64,000 nt of DNA from an uncultured Pseudomonadales bacterium (GCA_947487765.1 CANKXO010000003.1:186001-250000), one strand, 5' to 3'. Numbered from the stretch's first letter, positions 1 to 9,752 are shown. Numbers and translations: made by a program. Notes: generated by a model not told the origin, from the letters alone.

Positions 1-801
1 ACTCATACTAACATGCACAGTGCCTTTCGCTTTTGTATACCAAAGACATTCAAAATTAGTATAAGACACATGCTTCTTCAGCATTTGCGAATACTCTCTT
101 AATAGGTTTTTTTCTTCTTCAGAAAACTCCATATCAGGTACATATTCGGACATAAACTCTTTATTCGTTTTACCCAATAAATCTTGCTTATTGGAGCCAG
201 CAAAACGTTCAAAACTATCGGAAAGGTAGGTATAACGAAAATTTTCGTCCATTTCCCAGCAGCAATCTGAAGCACTTTCTGCAAAATCGCGAAATCGCTC
301 TTCACTTGTCTCCAATGCTTGCCGCGAAAGGTGCTGCTCAGTAATATCACTGGCCAATATGAGCACCGCCGGTATACCTTGCCATTCAATCAAACTAACA
401 GCATTTTGTAGAATGACGGAATCGCCTAGTTTATTCTTGGCTTCAACATCGTATATAGAAGGAGGCACGTCTCTAGAAAACTTAATAAGGCGCTCTTGCA
501 AATAACTTCTAAGCCTTCTCGCTTCATTGGTTGCATACAACTTGTCAACAGAAACAAAATTCATAATCTCATCAATATTATAACCAAGCTCATTTGCATA
601 GCTTTGGTTAACAAACAGAGGCTTGAAATCATAATCATGAATTAATATGCCCTGCATACTGACATCCATTAATTCAAGAAACTTATTTTCGCCAGAACTG
701 GCCATAAATCGTTTATCGCGACGGCGATTAGGCACAACCAAAGAACCCTTACGGCCTGGCCTTGCATTACGTCGACGATAATGTGATTTAAATAAGGACA
801 A
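1..801 (-). CDS. PAS-domain sensor protein, N-terminal part (runs off the window)
   Basis: An open minus-strand frame runs without stops from about 801 to the window edge, so only the first ~267 residues are visible. I place the start at a TTG (801-799) because AGGAA lies 7-8 bases upstream. The basic N-terminus (YRRRNARPGRK) is followed by a first PAS domain at about residues 45-150, then a linker (SDITEQHLSRQALETSEERF) and a second PAS domain whose opening reads FRDFAESASDCCWEMDEN. That opening is typical of PAS domains that precede GGDEF, GGDEF-EAL or histidine-kinase outputs. No transmembrane segment is visible in this part. The output domain lies outside the window, so the protein could be a cyclic-di-GMP enzyme or a kinase. 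The frame and PAS assignment are seen in the sequence; the signalling role is inferred from the family. Confidence 0.75.
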   Translation of the reverse strand, partial: MSLFKSHYRRRNARPGRKGSLVVPNRRRDKRFMASSGENKFLELMDVSMQGILIHDYDFKPLFVNQSYANELGYNIDEIMNFVSVDKLYATNEARRLRSYLQERLIKFSRDVPPSIYDVEAKNKLGDSVILQNAVSLIEWQGIPAVLILASDITEQHLSRQALETSEERFRDFAESASDCCWEMDENFRYTYLSDSFERFAGSNKQDLLGKTNKEFMSEYVPDMEFSEEEKNLLREYSQMLKKHVSYTNFECLWYTKAKGTVHVSMS

Positions 802-984
802 CGGGTAATTCCTGACAAATTAACTAGCTAACAGAAAAACTCAAAACCACGCCTCTTAGCCAGCATCTACTGATCGCCAGAAAAGAGAAAAAATTGAAAA
901 ACTCAACGCACAGTTACAGTGCTTATCACGTAGAGTATAGACCTTATTACGATAGAGAGAAGGTGTTGATATATTATTTTTTAA

Positions 985-1022
985 TTATAAAAAAGCCCTT
1001 AGACCGAAGACCAAGGGCTTTA
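985..1022 (-). terminator. Rho-independent terminator after glyA
   Basis: On the minus strand, AAGCCCTT and AAGGGCTT form an 8-bp stem around a 12-base loop, followed directly by a T-rich tract. It lies about 25 bases past the glyA stop codon. The rest of the interval 802-1046 holds no convincing gene. Confidence 0.85.
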
Positions 1023-1046
1023 AGCAATAAGAATACTAACGAATAT

Positions 1047-2309
1047 TTAACCGTATACGGGGAATTTACCGCAAATGTCTAATACTTTCGCCTTAACTTC
1101 TTTTATCACTGCTTCAGAATTACCATTTTCTAAAGATTCCAATACATCGCATATCCAATTAGTTAATTGAGCGATTTCAGGCTCCTTAAAGCCACGAGTA
1201 GTAACGGCAGGAGTCCCTACGCGTAAACCTGAAGTAACAAATGGTGAACGCGGATCATTAGGTACAGAGTTCTTATTAACGGTAATATTGGCTTCACCCA
1301 AAGCGGCATCAGCATCTTTACCTGAATATTCTTTACCAATTAAATCAACTAGCATTAGGTGGTTTTCCGTACCATTTGAAACAATTTTAATGCCTCGTTC
1401 CATAAACGTATTCGCCATCACTTTCGCATTAGCAACAACTTGCTGTTGGTACGTTTTGAAATCATCACTCATCGCTTCTTTGAAGCTGACCGCTTTAGCA
1501 GCAATAATATGCATCAATGGACCACCTTGCCCACCAGGGAATACCGCAGAATTGAGTTTCTTTTCAATTTCTTCGTTTGCTTTGGCAAGAATGATACCGC
1601 CACGAGGACCACGCAAAGTTTTGTGAGTAGTTGATGTAGTGACATCAGCAATTTGAACAGGGCTAGGGTATACGCCTGCCGCAACCAAACCTGCTACGTG
1701 AGCCATATCGACCAATAGATAAGCACCCACTTTATCCGCGATATCGCGGAAGCGTTGCCAATCCATAATTTGAGAATAAGCAGAGAAGCCAGCAATAATC
1801 ATTTTAGGCTTATGCTCTACGGCTAAACGCTCTACTTCATCGTAGTCGACTTCGCCCGTTTCAGGGTTTAGACCGTATTGCACAGCGTTATATAATTTAC
1901 CTGAGAAGCTCACTGAAGCGCCGTGGGTTAAGTGACCACCATGAGCCAAGCTGAAACCTAAAACAGTATCGCCTGCATTACATAATGCCATAAATACCGC
2001 TGAATTCGCCTGAGAACCAGAATGAGGCTGAACATTGGCGTAATCTGCACCAAATAGCTCTTTGGCTCGATCGATCGCTAAAGCTTCAGCCTGATCGACG
2101 TACTCGCAACCACCGTAATAACGTTTGCTAGGATAACCTTCAGCATATTTATTGGTTAGTTTAGTGCCTTGAGCCGTCATTACCATTGGGCTGGTATAGT
2201 TTTCTGAGGCAATCAATTCGATATGATCTTCCTGACGACGCTCTTCTGATTGGATAGAAGCCCATAATTCAGGATCAAAGTTTTCAATGGTTTGTGTTTT
2301 ATCAAACAT
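1047..2309 (-). CDS. glyA: Serine hydroxymethyltransferase
   Basis: This cytosolic PLP enzyme interconverts serine plus tetrahydrofolate with glycine plus 5,10-methylenetetrahydrofolate, the main source of one-carbon units. The 420-residue length is normal for bacterial GlyA. Diagnostic stretches are IELIASENY near residue 32, KYAEGYP near 54, the PLP-site stretch [15 protein letters not shown] with the Schiff-base lysine at K230, and VDMAHVAGL near 200. The start ATG is the standard family start (MFDK...). It is a single gene with its own terminator downstream and is divergent from ettA across a 240-base gap. A purine or methionine type regulator may act in that gap, but I see no convincing operator. 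The identification is near certain. Confidence 0.98.
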   Translation of the reverse strand: MFDKTQTIENFDPELWASIQSEERRQEDHIELIASENYTSPMVMTAQGTKLTNKYAEGYPSKRYYGGCEYVDQAEALAIDRAKELFGADYANVQPHSGSQANSAVFMALCNAGDTVLGFSLAHGGHLTHGASVSFSGKLYNAVQYGLNPETGEVDYDEVERLAVEHKPKMIIAGFSAYSQIMDWQRFRDIADKVGAYLLVDMAHVAGLVAAGVYPSPVQIADVTTSTTHKTLRGPRGGIILAKANEEIEKKLNSAVFPGGQGGPLMHIIAAKAVSFKEAMSDDFKTYQQQVVANAKVMANTFMERGIKIVSNGTENHLMLVDLIGKEYSGKDADAALGEANITVNKNSVPNDPRSPFVTSGLRVGTPAVTTRGFKEPEIAQLTNWICDVLESLENGNSEAVIKEVKAKVLDICGKFPVYG

Positions 2310-2549
2310 ATTAAATGACTCTGCAATTAAAATAATAAAGTTAACTAAAAGTATCCCCTGTACAAACCATAGAGCCTGAGCTTGGGCGACGGGGGCGCGA
2401 ATTTTACACCAACACCTAAGTAAAACCTATATGAAAAAAATAACCACTCTATGAGCGCCTAAACTATTGAGTTATAGGGTTAGTTTGGTTAACGTGCTCT
2501 CATTTTTAGCCTTTAGCGTAAACAAGACACAGATCAAAAGGTAGCGATT

Positions 2550-4214
2550 ATGGCGCAATACGTCTATACAATGAACCGCGTGGGCAAGATTGTCCCACCT
2601 AAGCGTGAAATTCTCAAAAATATTTCACTCTCCTTCTTCCCAGGCGCCAAAATTGGTGTCCTTGGCCTTAATGGGTCAGGCAAGTCCACACTACTGCGCA
2701 TCATGGCAGGAATCGATCAGGACTATAACGGCGAAGCTCGCCCAATGCCAGATATAAAAGTAGGCTACCTTGCACAAGAGCCTCACTTAGACGAAACAAA
2801 AGATGTACGTGGCAATGTAGAAGATGGTGTGCGAGAAGCACTGGATGCTCTGGCAGGGTTAGAAAAAGTTTATGCGGACTATGCTGAACCCGATGCCGAT
2901 TTTGATGCACTAGCCAAGCAACAAGGCAAGTTCGAAGATATTATTCAAGCATGGGATGCCCACAACCTAGATAACAAGCTAGAACAGGCGGCCGACTCTT
3001 TACGCCTCCCTCCTTGGGATGCAGATGTCAGCAAGCTATCGGGCGGTGAAAAGCGCCGTGTCGCACTGTGCCGTTTACTATTATCGCGACCAGACATGTT
3101 GCTACTAGACGAGCCAACTAACCATCTGGATGCAGAATCAGTATTCTGGCTCGAACGCTTCCTACAAGACTTTACCGGCACTGTGGTAGCTATTACTCAT
3201 GACCGCTACTTCCTCGATAATGCGGCGGGCTGGATTCTGGAATTGGACCGCGGTCACGGCATCCCTTATGAAGGAAACTACTCAACTTGGCTGGAAAATA
3301 AAGAAGCGCGCCTTGCACAAGAAGCACGCTCTGAAGCCTCACGCCAAAAAGCGATTAAAGCAGAGCTCGAATGGGTTCGCCAAAATCCTAAGGGGCGCCA
3401 AGCGAAAAATAAAGCGCGCCTGCAACGTTTTGACGAAATGCAGTCACAGGAATTCCAATCACGTAACGAAACCAACGAGATTTATATTCCTCCAGGTGAG
3501 CGTTTAGGTGACAAAGTCATCGAATTTCATAATGTGTCTAAAAGTTATGGCGACCGTCTGTTAATCGACAACCTTTCTTTAAGTATTCCTAAAGGCGCCA
3601 TTGTGGGCATTGTCGGTGGTAACGGCGCAGGTAAATCCACACTATTCCGCATGATCAGCGGCGATGAAAAGCCAGACAATGGTGAAATTATTCTAGGTGA
3701 CACTGTAAAAATCGCTTATGTAGAACAAGGCAGAGAAAACCTCGACGACAATCAAAATGTCTGGGAAGCCATCTCCGGCGGCGCTGACATTCTAACCATT
3801 GGAAACTACCAAGTGCAGTCCCGCTCTTATGTTGGCCGCTTTAACTTTAAAGGCTCCGACCAGCAAAAACGTGTCGGCGACCTCTCTGGTGGTGAAAGGG
3901 GACGCTTACATTTAGCCAATACACTCAAGCAAGGCGCCAATGTGCTCTTACTTGATGAACCCTCAAACGATTTGGACGTCGAAACATTGCGTGCATTGGA
4001 AGATGCCTTATTAACATTCCCAGGCTGTGCCTTAGTGATATCGCATGATCGCTGGTTCTTGGATCGAATTGCTACTCATATTCTTGCTTATGAAGGCGAT
4101 AGTGAGGCAGTATTCTTTGAAGGCAATTACACTGAATACCATGAAGACTTATTAGCACGCAAAGGCGATAAGGCACGACCAGAAAGAATGCGTTACAAAC
4201 CAATTAAAGCGTAA
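2550..4214 (+). CDS. ettA: Energy-dependent translational throttle ABC-F ATPase
   Basis: EttA is a soluble ABC-F protein that binds the ribosomal E site and gates the first elongation step according to the ATP/ADP ratio. Both nucleotide-binding domains are complete. The first has a Walker A (GLNGSGKST, residues 39-47), signature LSGGEKRRVA near 164 and LLLDEPTNHLD. The second has GGNGAGKST near 358, LSGGERGR near 447 and LLLDEPSNDLD. The linker between them carries the charged, helical PtIM region expected of ABC-F proteins (QNPKGRQAKNKARLQRFDE). The 554-residue length and the N-terminus MAQYVYTMNRVGK match EttA rather than Uup or YheS. The ATG is preceded by AAGG about 9 bases upstream. Confidence 0.97.
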   Translation: MAQYVYTMNRVGKIVPPKREILKNISLSFFPGAKIGVLGLNGSGKSTLLRIMAGIDQDYNGEARPMPDIKVGYLAQEPHLDETKDVRGNVEDGVREALDALAGLEKVYADYAEPDADFDALAKQQGKFEDIIQAWDAHNLDNKLEQAADSLRLPPWDADVSKLSGGEKRRVALCRLLLSRPDMLLLDEPTNHLDAESVFWLERFLQDFTGTVVAITHDRYFLDNAAGWILELDRGHGIPYEGNYSTWLENKEARLAQEARSEASRQKAIKAELEWVRQNPKGRQAKNKARLQRFDEMQSQEFQSRNETNEIYIPPGERLGDKVIEFHNVSKSYGDRLLIDNLSLSIPKGAIVGIVGGNGAGKSTLFRMISGDEKPDNGEIILGDTVKIAYVEQGRENLDDNQNVWEAISGGADILTIGNYQVQSRSYVGRFNFKGSDQQKRVGDLSGGERGRLHLANTLKQGANVLLLDEPSNDLDVETLRALEDALLTFPGCALVISHDRWFLDRIATHILAYEGDSEAVFFEGNYTEYHEDLLARKGDKARPERMRYKPIKA

Positions 4215-4266
4215 ACAGTTATACGGACATTGCCTTAATTTTTACACTTAGTCATCACATTGACTT

Positions 4267-4319
4267 ATTGCAGCCCTCTTTATTAATAATATAATCTCGA
4301 CAATAAAGAAGGCTGCAAT
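4267..4319. repeat. Long imperfect inverted repeat downstream of ettA
   Basis: Arms 4267-4284 and 4302-4319 pair at 17 of 18 positions (ATTGCAGCCCTCTTTATT against its complement) around a 17-base loop. There is no strong T-run on either side, so it is not a textbook terminator, although it lies 50 bases past the ettA stop. It may end ettA transcription, stabilise the mRNA 3' end, or be a small mobile remnant. Confidence 0.6.
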
Positions 4320-4422
4320 AAACGAACTATAATTAAGTGAGAATATCCAAAGAATACTTAAGATAGCACCGTTAAGTCATCGATAACTTCATCAATATTT
4401 GCGATGAGGAAGGAGAGCAATA

Positions 4423-4821
4423 ATGGAGATGTTATTAATCGTCCTGATGGAATGGCTAAGTACCAATACCTCCATGACTATTGAACAACCACCCCAGGTC
4501 GTTATCATGAGTCATAACGACCTGCAAAAAAAATACAACTGGACCATGCACGCGGTCTATAACCGACAAGAAAAAATCATCTACCTTTCTGAACATATTG
4601 ATGTCAACACACCGATTGGCGCATCCGTTGTTCTCCATGAACTCGTTCATCATTATCAAAATATCAGCGGTTTAGTAAATACCTTTCAATGCTCTCAACA
4701 ATCGGAAAAACTGGCATACGAAACACAGCGTTTATATTTATTGGATAAAAATGTCGCCGAGCTTATGCCTGAATTGAATGCATTCAATATTACTATGCTC
4801 AGCCGTTGCTCAATGCCCTAA
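4423..4821 (+). CDS. Small HExxH-motif protein, putative zinc peptidase-like (resembles DUF6647)
   Basis: A 132-residue protein with a strong ribosome binding site (AAGGAG, 7-8 bases before the ATG). Its centre contains VVLHELVHHYQ, a classic zincin HExxH helix. The third zinc ligand may be the glutamate in SEKLAYETQRLYL about 25 residues later, which would give an HExxH...E (gluzincin-like) arrangement. The N-terminus is mildly hydrophobic (LLIVLMEWL), but I do not see a clear signal peptide. Similar small proteins are annotated as DUF6647 and have no assigned function; that match is from memory. Proteolytic activity is not established, because a ~130-residue chain with only the HExxH helix is small for a protease. 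The gene stands alone and is convergent with the next one. Confidence 0.75.
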   Translation: MEMLLIVLMEWLSTNTSMTIEQPPQVVIMSHNDLQKKYNWTMHAVYNRQEKIIYLSEHIDVNTPIGASVVLHELVHHYQNISGLVNTFQCSQQSEKLAYETQRLYLLDKNVAELMPELNAFNITMLSRCSMP

Positions 4822-4861
4822 ATAGTCTACAAGCCTATTTGCTTTATGTATATTTTGGTTA

Positions 4862-5254
4862 TCAGTTCACGGTTCGCTGCATTTCCTCACGAAAAAACAT
4901 AACCCCGAATGAAATATTGCTGGACTTACGCTCCCATGTTACATAATGAGTTTCTTCCAGATTCTGTAGCATACAACCAGCTCTATTATTAAATATCTCA
5001 GCCCAGTTATTATCCGCGCCATAATATTCCAGCAATTTTTTTCTATTCTTAAATTTAGACCAGGGAAAGAAACCACTGCAATCGTAAGTGACTTCCTGTA
5101 GCTTTCCACCAAAAGCTGTTATAAATAATTTTTTCCTTTTTGACTTGAATTCATATGTGTAAGCACCTTTAACAATCTTATGCTTATGCACCTTTATCAA
5201 TTGCCCTTCAACATTATCTGGCTCTATTGCACCGTCTAGCGTAAATATTTGCAT
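4862..5254 (-). CDS. Hypothetical protein, 130 residues
   Basis: I do not recognise this protein. It begins MQIFTLDGAIEP and has no signal peptide or membrane segment. It is rich in lysine, aromatic residues and short alternating hydrophobic stretches (KKLFITAFGGKLQEVTYDC), which suggests a small mostly-beta domain. Three cysteines are present. There is no good ribosome binding site before the ATG (only AAAGTAGACTAAATAG), so expression could depend on a start further upstream. It is convergent with the HExxH gene, with a gap of about 40 bases. The coding potential looks real (even codon use, no obvious shadow), but the function is unknown. Confidence 0.55.
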   Translation of the reverse strand: MQIFTLDGAIEPDNVEGQLIKVHKHKIVKGAYTYEFKSKRKKLFITAFGGKLQEVTYDCSGFFPWSKFKNRKKLLEYYGADNNWAEIFNNRAGCMLQNLEETHYVTWERKSSNISFGVMFFREEMQRTVN

Positions 5255-5607
5255 CTATTTAGTCTACTTTTTCTAATATGGTAATAGCCATATAGTATAT
5301 AGAGTGTCAACAGGAATAAAGGTGACGCATTTATTTTTCCAACAAAAAATTAATCGCCTATCATGAGGCCACCACTGAGAGGCACAACAAGTAATTGAAA
5401 TAATAAAGAAACAGAGGAAAATCGTCATGGAGTAGATGACTCTGAAAAAGGGTATCCTGATGAACTTTTTAACCAAAACCGTAACGCATTACTTTGAAAT
5501 ACTACCCATAAAACCAGTAGTGACAAACCCCTTTAAAACAAAATCAGTATTTTATTGTCATAAGTGTTACTTAACATTCCAAAAATGATTTAAGAATAGA
5601 CATTATT

Positions 5608-6108
5608 ATGACGAAATATTTTTTATCCCTGGTATTACTGATATTTACGCTACCCTCCTATGCTATTGACGCTGATGACCAAGCTCCCAGCATTCCGTTA
5701 AAACAACTGGAAGGCAACATCATTAGTAAAATTACTGAGGTAAATACCTACAAAGGCAAACTTATCTATTTGGATTTTTGGGCATCCTGGTGCGGCCCTT
5801 GCCGCCAATCATTTCCTTTCCTAAACAAGATACGCAACCAATACAGTAGCCAAGGCTTTGAGGTTATTGCAGTCAATGTGGATACAGAATTAGCAGATGC
5901 CCGTAAGTTTTTAAAAAATTTCCCTGTTGATTATCCCATCCTACTCGACCCTGAAGGCAAAATGCCCATTGCTTACGATATTCGCGGATTACCCACAGCC
6001 TTTATTATTGACCGCCAAGGCACGGTTGTTTATAAACATTTAGGCTTTAAAGAACGAGATAAAAAGTGGATTACCGCATTAATCGAACAAAATCTGGAAG
6101 ACAATTAA
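5608..6108 (+). CDS. Secreted TlpA/ResA-like thioredoxin-fold protein
   Basis: This 166-residue protein starts with a Sec signal peptide (MTKYFLSLVLLIFTLPSYA) with likely cleavage after SYA, so it acts in the periplasm. The redox motif WCGPC sits near residue 62 in the usual context FWASWCGPCRQSFP. The cis-proline region is RGLPTAFIID near residue 130. Such proteins reduce or shuffle disulfides in periplasmic partners, for example during cytochrome c maturation, though no such genes are nearby. It lies 75 bases upstream of another thioredoxin-fold gene in the same direction, so the two may be co-transcribed. The partner protein cannot be inferred. Confidence 0.9.
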   Translation: MTKYFLSLVLLIFTLPSYAIDADDQAPSIPLKQLEGNIISKITEVNTYKGKLIYLDFWASWCGPCRQSFPFLNKIRNQYSSQGFEVIAVNVDTELADARKFLKNFPVDYPILLDPEGKMPIAYDIRGLPTAFIIDRQGTVVYKHLGFKERDKKWITALIEQNLEDN

Positions 6109-6182
6109 TTAACACTATTTTCAGCTTGTAATATATGGTAAAACTGGCACTTACAACCATTTAATAGAATAATGTAACCATA

Positions 6183-6728
6183 ATGCTTTTAGATACACCA
6201 ATTTGTAACCATGGCTGGAAAGCTCCGGATTTCACTCTTCAAGATCCTGATGGACATTCCTTTTCAATGAGGGACCAATTAGGCGATAAAGGCTTACTCA
6301 TTGCTTTTATCTGCAATCATTGCCCTTATGTTCAAGCCATTGCTGATCGCTTAGCAAGCGACACAGACCAATTAATCCAAGAAGGCTTTAATGTACTTGC
6401 TGTCATGTCAAATGATTACGCATATGTTCCAATGGATTCGCCAGAAAACATGAAGAAGTTTGCTGCACAACATCATTTTTCTTTCCCGTATTTAATCGAC
6501 AAAGACCAAACCGTCGGCAAAGCCTATGGCGCAGTTTGCACGCCTGATTTTTTTGGCTTCAACAAACTGGGAGAATTACAGTATCGCGGCCGTTTAGATG
6601 ATGCTCGTATGGAAAACACAACGGAGCGCACGCCAGAACTCGTGAATGCAATGAGACTGATTGGAGAAACCGGTGCTGGTCCTAAAAACCAAAACCCTAG
6701 CATGGGGTGTTCTATTAAATGGCGCTGA
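6183..6728 (+). CDS. Thioredoxin/AhpC-like family protein (PRX-like 1 type)
   Basis: A 181-residue cytosolic protein of the redoxin superfamily. The hallmark is NHCPYV, near residue 44, in place of the usual WCxxC. That single active-site cysteine in the context AFICNHCPYVQAIA is typical of the PRX-like 1 subgroup, whose members are widespread but poorly characterised. The rest of the fold is present: APDFTL near residue 15 and a VCTPDFFGF segment near 118. There is no signal peptide. It follows the TlpA-like gene in the same direction. A peroxidase or thiol-reductase role is inferred from the fold only. Confidence 0.88.
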   Translation: MLLDTPICNHGWKAPDFTLQDPDGHSFSMRDQLGDKGLLIAFICNHCPYVQAIADRLASDTDQLIQEGFNVLAVMSNDYAYVPMDSPENMKKFAAQHHFSFPYLIDKDQTVGKAYGAVCTPDFFGFNKLGELQYRGRLDDARMENTTERTPELVNAMRLIGETGAGPKNQNPSMGCSIKWR

Positions 6729-6889
6729 ACAGTAAAGCCATCTTGTGATCACTCGATTAGTGGTCAAACGTCTCAGTGCCAACGGTTTTGGAAAGTGAGT
6801 AATGAATAGACTCAATAAAACAGATTAAAAAATATTAATAGTGCAATATTACTATAAACCAATACCCCCAATTTTATGAGAATCTATCA

Positions 6890-8263
6890 ATGAATCATGT
6901 TCCCACTGACACGTTGAGAGCGGATTTTTCATCAGCAATGTCCACCATGTATAAAGCTGAAGTGCCATTGTATGGGGATCTAATCGACTTGGTTATTGAT
7001 ATCAACAACAATGTACTGAGCGACAACCCTGGGCTTAAAGAATCATTACAAAGCGGCAATAACTTTGATCGTATCGCACACGAACGCCATGGCGCTATAC
7101 GCTTAGGAACAGAACACGAACTGCTTACAATGAGGCGACTGTTTGCAGTAATGGACATGCATCCTGTGGGTTACTACGACTTATCGATTGCCGGCATTCC
7201 CGTTCACTCTACTGCATTTCGCCCTATTGAAAAAAAGGCATTATCCAGCAACCCTTTTCGTATTTTTACATCCCTGCTGCGCATAGAATTAATCGAAGAT
7301 AACACACTTCGACAACAAGCAGAGTCATTATTGGCGACCCGAAAAATCTTTTCCGATAGCTTACTAATATTAATAGATAAAGCTGAACAGCAAGGCGGTT
7401 TGAATGATGTTGACGCCAATGATTTCATTCGCCATGCTGTCGATGTTTTTCGTTGGCACGATAAAGCCTCAGTAGATAGTGAACTCTATGAACAATTACA
7501 GAGCCAACATCGTTTAATTGCAGATGTCGTTTCCTTTAAAGGCCCTCACATTAACCATTTGACCCCTGCAACTTTAGATATTGACCAAGCTCAATATATC
7601 ATGCCTCAACGAGGAATCACTCCCAAAGCTGTCGTAGAAGGCCCACCCAAACGTCATTGCCCTATTTTATTAAGACAGACATCGTTCAAAGCTCTAGAGG
7701 AAAATGTTAAATTTTTAAAGGCCAGCGGCGGCTACGAAGCAGGCTCGCACACTGCACGCTTTGGCGAAATTGAACAACGAGGTATTGCTTTAACACCCGA
7801 AGGGCAGGCACTGTACGACAAGCTACTGACACTAACTCGTCAGAAAATTTTACCTAAAGCTGACGGTTCTAACGCACAACAATATATGGCAGCGCTGGAA
7901 ACAGAATTTACACAATTTCCTGATACCTATAATGAATTGCGCATTAAAAAACTAGCGTATTTTTATTATTCACTTAACGACCCGGCAGTACAGCGAGAAC
8001 AAGGTTTAGGCATGAACCTGGAACAATTGATTACCCATGGGCATGTCGCATACACACCTATCATTTACGAAGATTTCTTACCGGTCAGTGCCGCAGGCAT
8101 TTTTCAGTCCAACCTCGGCGACAAAGATACTCAACACTTCACCACCCATAGCAACCAGAGTTCATTCGAAAAAGCGTTAGGTTCGCCTGTAATAGATTTT
8201 TTTCAGTTATATCAACAGCAAGAATCAGACTCTATTCAGAAATGTTTAGATTTCTTTCAATAA
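6890..8263 (+). CDS. hglS: DUF1338 enzyme, 2-oxoadipate dioxygenase/decarboxylase-like
   Basis: The 457-residue sequence carries the DUF1338 landmarks ERHGAIRLGT near residue 64, MHPVGYYDLS near 90, a conserved GPHINHLTP near 220, and EGPPKRHCPILLRQTSFKAL near 250. Characterised members (HglS of Pseudomonas putida, YdcJ of E. coli) are Fe(II) enzymes with a modified vicinal-oxygen-chelate fold. They convert 2-oxoadipate to D-2-hydroxyglutarate in D-lysine breakdown. The histidines in the ERHG and HINH motifs and a downstream glutamate are the expected metal ligands. No other lysine-catabolism genes are adjacent, so the substrate assignment rests on family knowledge alone. The ATG is preceded by GAGAA. 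Confidence 0.92.
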   Translation: MNHVPTDTLRADFSSAMSTMYKAEVPLYGDLIDLVIDINNNVLSDNPGLKESLQSGNNFDRIAHERHGAIRLGTEHELLTMRRLFAVMDMHPVGYYDLSIAGIPVHSTAFRPIEKKALSSNPFRIFTSLLRIELIEDNTLRQQAESLLATRKIFSDSLLILIDKAEQQGGLNDVDANDFIRHAVDVFRWHDKASVDSELYEQLQSQHRLIADVVSFKGPHINHLTPATLDIDQAQYIMPQRGITPKAVVEGPPKRHCPILLRQTSFKALEENVKFLKASGGYEAGSHTARFGEIEQRGIALTPEGQALYDKLLTLTRQKILPKADGSNAQQYMAALETEFTQFPDTYNELRIKKLAYFYYSLNDPAVQREQGLGMNLEQLITHGHVAYTPIIYEDFLPVSAAGIFQSNLGDKDTQHFTTHSNQSSFEKALGSPVIDFFQLYQQQESDSIQKCLDFFQ

Positions 8264-8297
8264 CAAATAATTCTCGCACTGATTTTAAAAACCAATA

Positions 8298-8957
8298 TCA
8301 GTCTAATTGTCTTTCTTCAACGCCCAAATGCATCCTGGCAATATCCTTAGATAATATCTCGTTATTGAGGTAATGAGATATCACGATATTGTCTCGACCT
8401 GCTGATGGGAATTTCTTATCGAAAATGGCTAAATCCCTTTTCGCCTCATTATGGAGAGATGAGGTAGATTGAATAATGAAAACACTATTATTTAAGTTGA
8501 TATAATCTATATGAATATTACCCGCATAATTTATCTGCCCCTCTTTGGCTGAAAATGGAATCCGATAGTCGCCACCAGAACCCCATCTACCTTGCGCATA
8601 GCCATCCTCAATATTTAAACTGTAAAATTCGTATTCGCCAGCATCGATAGTAAACATTACCAAACGTCCAGAATAGCTATTTTCTCTCTTTGAACTGTTA
8701 TCGTCATGATGGTGATGCCAATCGTCATCACCTAATAACGCAATCTTGTCTACTTGCAGCCACGCAGCAGACCCCACCCGGCGATAAAACAAATAAAATG
8801 GCACATCAAAGGAGCCCCCTCTCGTAACAGATAGGATAACTGTAGCCTTTCCATCACTATTAACGAAAAGGTCAGAACCTGACTCTATTACTGTATGCGA
8901 CTTACAACCAAACAAGCCAAATAAAACAACAAAAACGACTATACTTTTATAAAGCAT
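8298..8957 (-). CDS. Lipoprotein of an unrecognised tandem family (copy A)
   Basis: A 219-residue predicted lipoprotein with an N-terminal hydrophobic segment ending in the lipobox LFGC. The mature part belongs with the 9084-9752 and 10762-11841 products. Shared landmarks are SVTRGGSFDVPFYLFYR near residue 44, a DDDW element, SGRLVMF, the signature IEDGYAQGRWG near 117, a GNIHIDYINLNN strand near 147, and an ending of the type RDLAIFDKKFPS. The alternating pattern suggests a beta-sandwich domain. A histidine cluster (WHHHHDD) is peculiar to this copy. No function is known to me. It is the last gene of a minus-strand run of lipoproteins and is convergent with the DUF1338 gene. Confidence 0.85.
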   Translation of the reverse strand: MLYKSIVVFVVLFGLFGCKSHTVIESGSDLFVNSDGKATVILSVTRGGSFDVPFYLFYRRVGSAAWLQVDKIALLGDDDWHHHHDDNSSKRENSYSGRLVMFTIDAGEYEFYSLNIEDGYAQGRWGSGGDYRIPFSAKEGQINYAGNIHIDYINLNNSVFIIQSTSSLHNEAKRDLAIFDKKFPSAGRDNIVISHYLNNEILSKDIARMHLGVEERQLD

Positions 8958-9083
8958 ATCAATATGAACCTACAACATTAACAATCAACATCCAACACGC
9001 CGAATCGAGATTAAAAGTCAGTCTTCCGTCCCATAAACCCAATATCGCAAAATATGGTTAACCCACTAGCATTACCTATATAA

Positions 9084-9752
9084 TCACCAAATATAATTGC
9101 CGACTTTAGGATTTTCTACACCAAAATAAGTAGCAACAACACTTTCAGATGAGACATTGCTGCCAAGATGCTCAGATTGCTTGATTAAACTCTTATTTAT
9201 ACTTGGAAATTTTTCAGCGAAGAGCTTTAAATCCCTCGCTGATTCATCAAAGAGGCGAAAATCAGACTTAATAATATAAGCTGTATTATTTAAGTTAGTG
9301 TATTGCATATGCACGTTACCAATATAAGTAACTTTTCCAGCATCGACATCAAAGGGAACAAAATAATCCCCAGCATTTCCCCATCTGGCTTGCTCATAGC
9401 CATCCTCAACGATCATATTATCAAAGGCATAACGCCCGGGCTTACTTTCAAAAACGACTAAACGACCAGAGAGTTTATCGTAATCTTCTGAGCCATTCTC
9501 GATAGCAAGATCTTCCCAATCATCATCAGCCAATGTGGGTATCTCTTTAGCTGGCAACCAACTAATATCCCCTTTAGCGTGGTACTGTAAAATAAATGGA
9601 ACATCAAATGTACTTGACCTTGTAATAGACATGACAACAAGACCTTTATCACTCCCTACCGTATAACTCGAACTGGAAGCAACAGGCCCATATGATGTGC
9701 AACTACCCAAGAATAAAACCACTAAAAAACAAACTACCTTTTTACTTAACAT
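9084..9752 (-). CDS. Lipoprotein of an unrecognised tandem family (copy B)
   Basis: A 222-residue predicted lipoprotein whose signal peptide ends in the lipobox LGSC. It is a clear paralogue of the 8298-8957 product: VMSITRSSTFDVPFILQY, ADDDW, SGRLVVF, VEDGYEQARWGNAGDYFVPF, GNVHMQYTNLNN and RDLKLFAEKFPS line up in order. The spacing to copy A is 126 bases and to the upstream protease gene 104 bases, consistent with one operon that also has internal promoters. The tandem copies point to duplication in place. It is probably anchored to the outer membrane, because residue +2 after the lipid-bearing Cys is Thr, not Asp. The biochemical role is unknown. Confidence 0.85.
   Translation of the reverse strand: MLSKKVVCFLVVLFLGSCTSYGPVASSSSYTVGSDKGLVVMSITRSSTFDVPFILQYHAKGDISWLPAKEIPTLADDDWEDLAIENGSEDYDKLSGRLVVFESKPGRYAFDNMIVEDGYEQARWGNAGDYFVPFDVDAGKVTYIGNVHMQYTNLNNTAYIIKSDFRLFDESARDLKLFAEKFPSINKSLIKQSEHLGSNVSSESVVATYFGVENPKVGNYIW

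Noticed and set aside
894-1082. Short plus-strand frame between the PAS gene and glyA
   Set aside because: It spans the glyA terminator and the 3' end of glyA, with no ribosome site or recognisable sequence.
5273-5476. 67-residue minus-strand frame with one hydrophobic segment
   Set aside because: It starts at TTG without a ribosome site and resembles nothing known; a small membrane protein cannot be excluded but is not supported.
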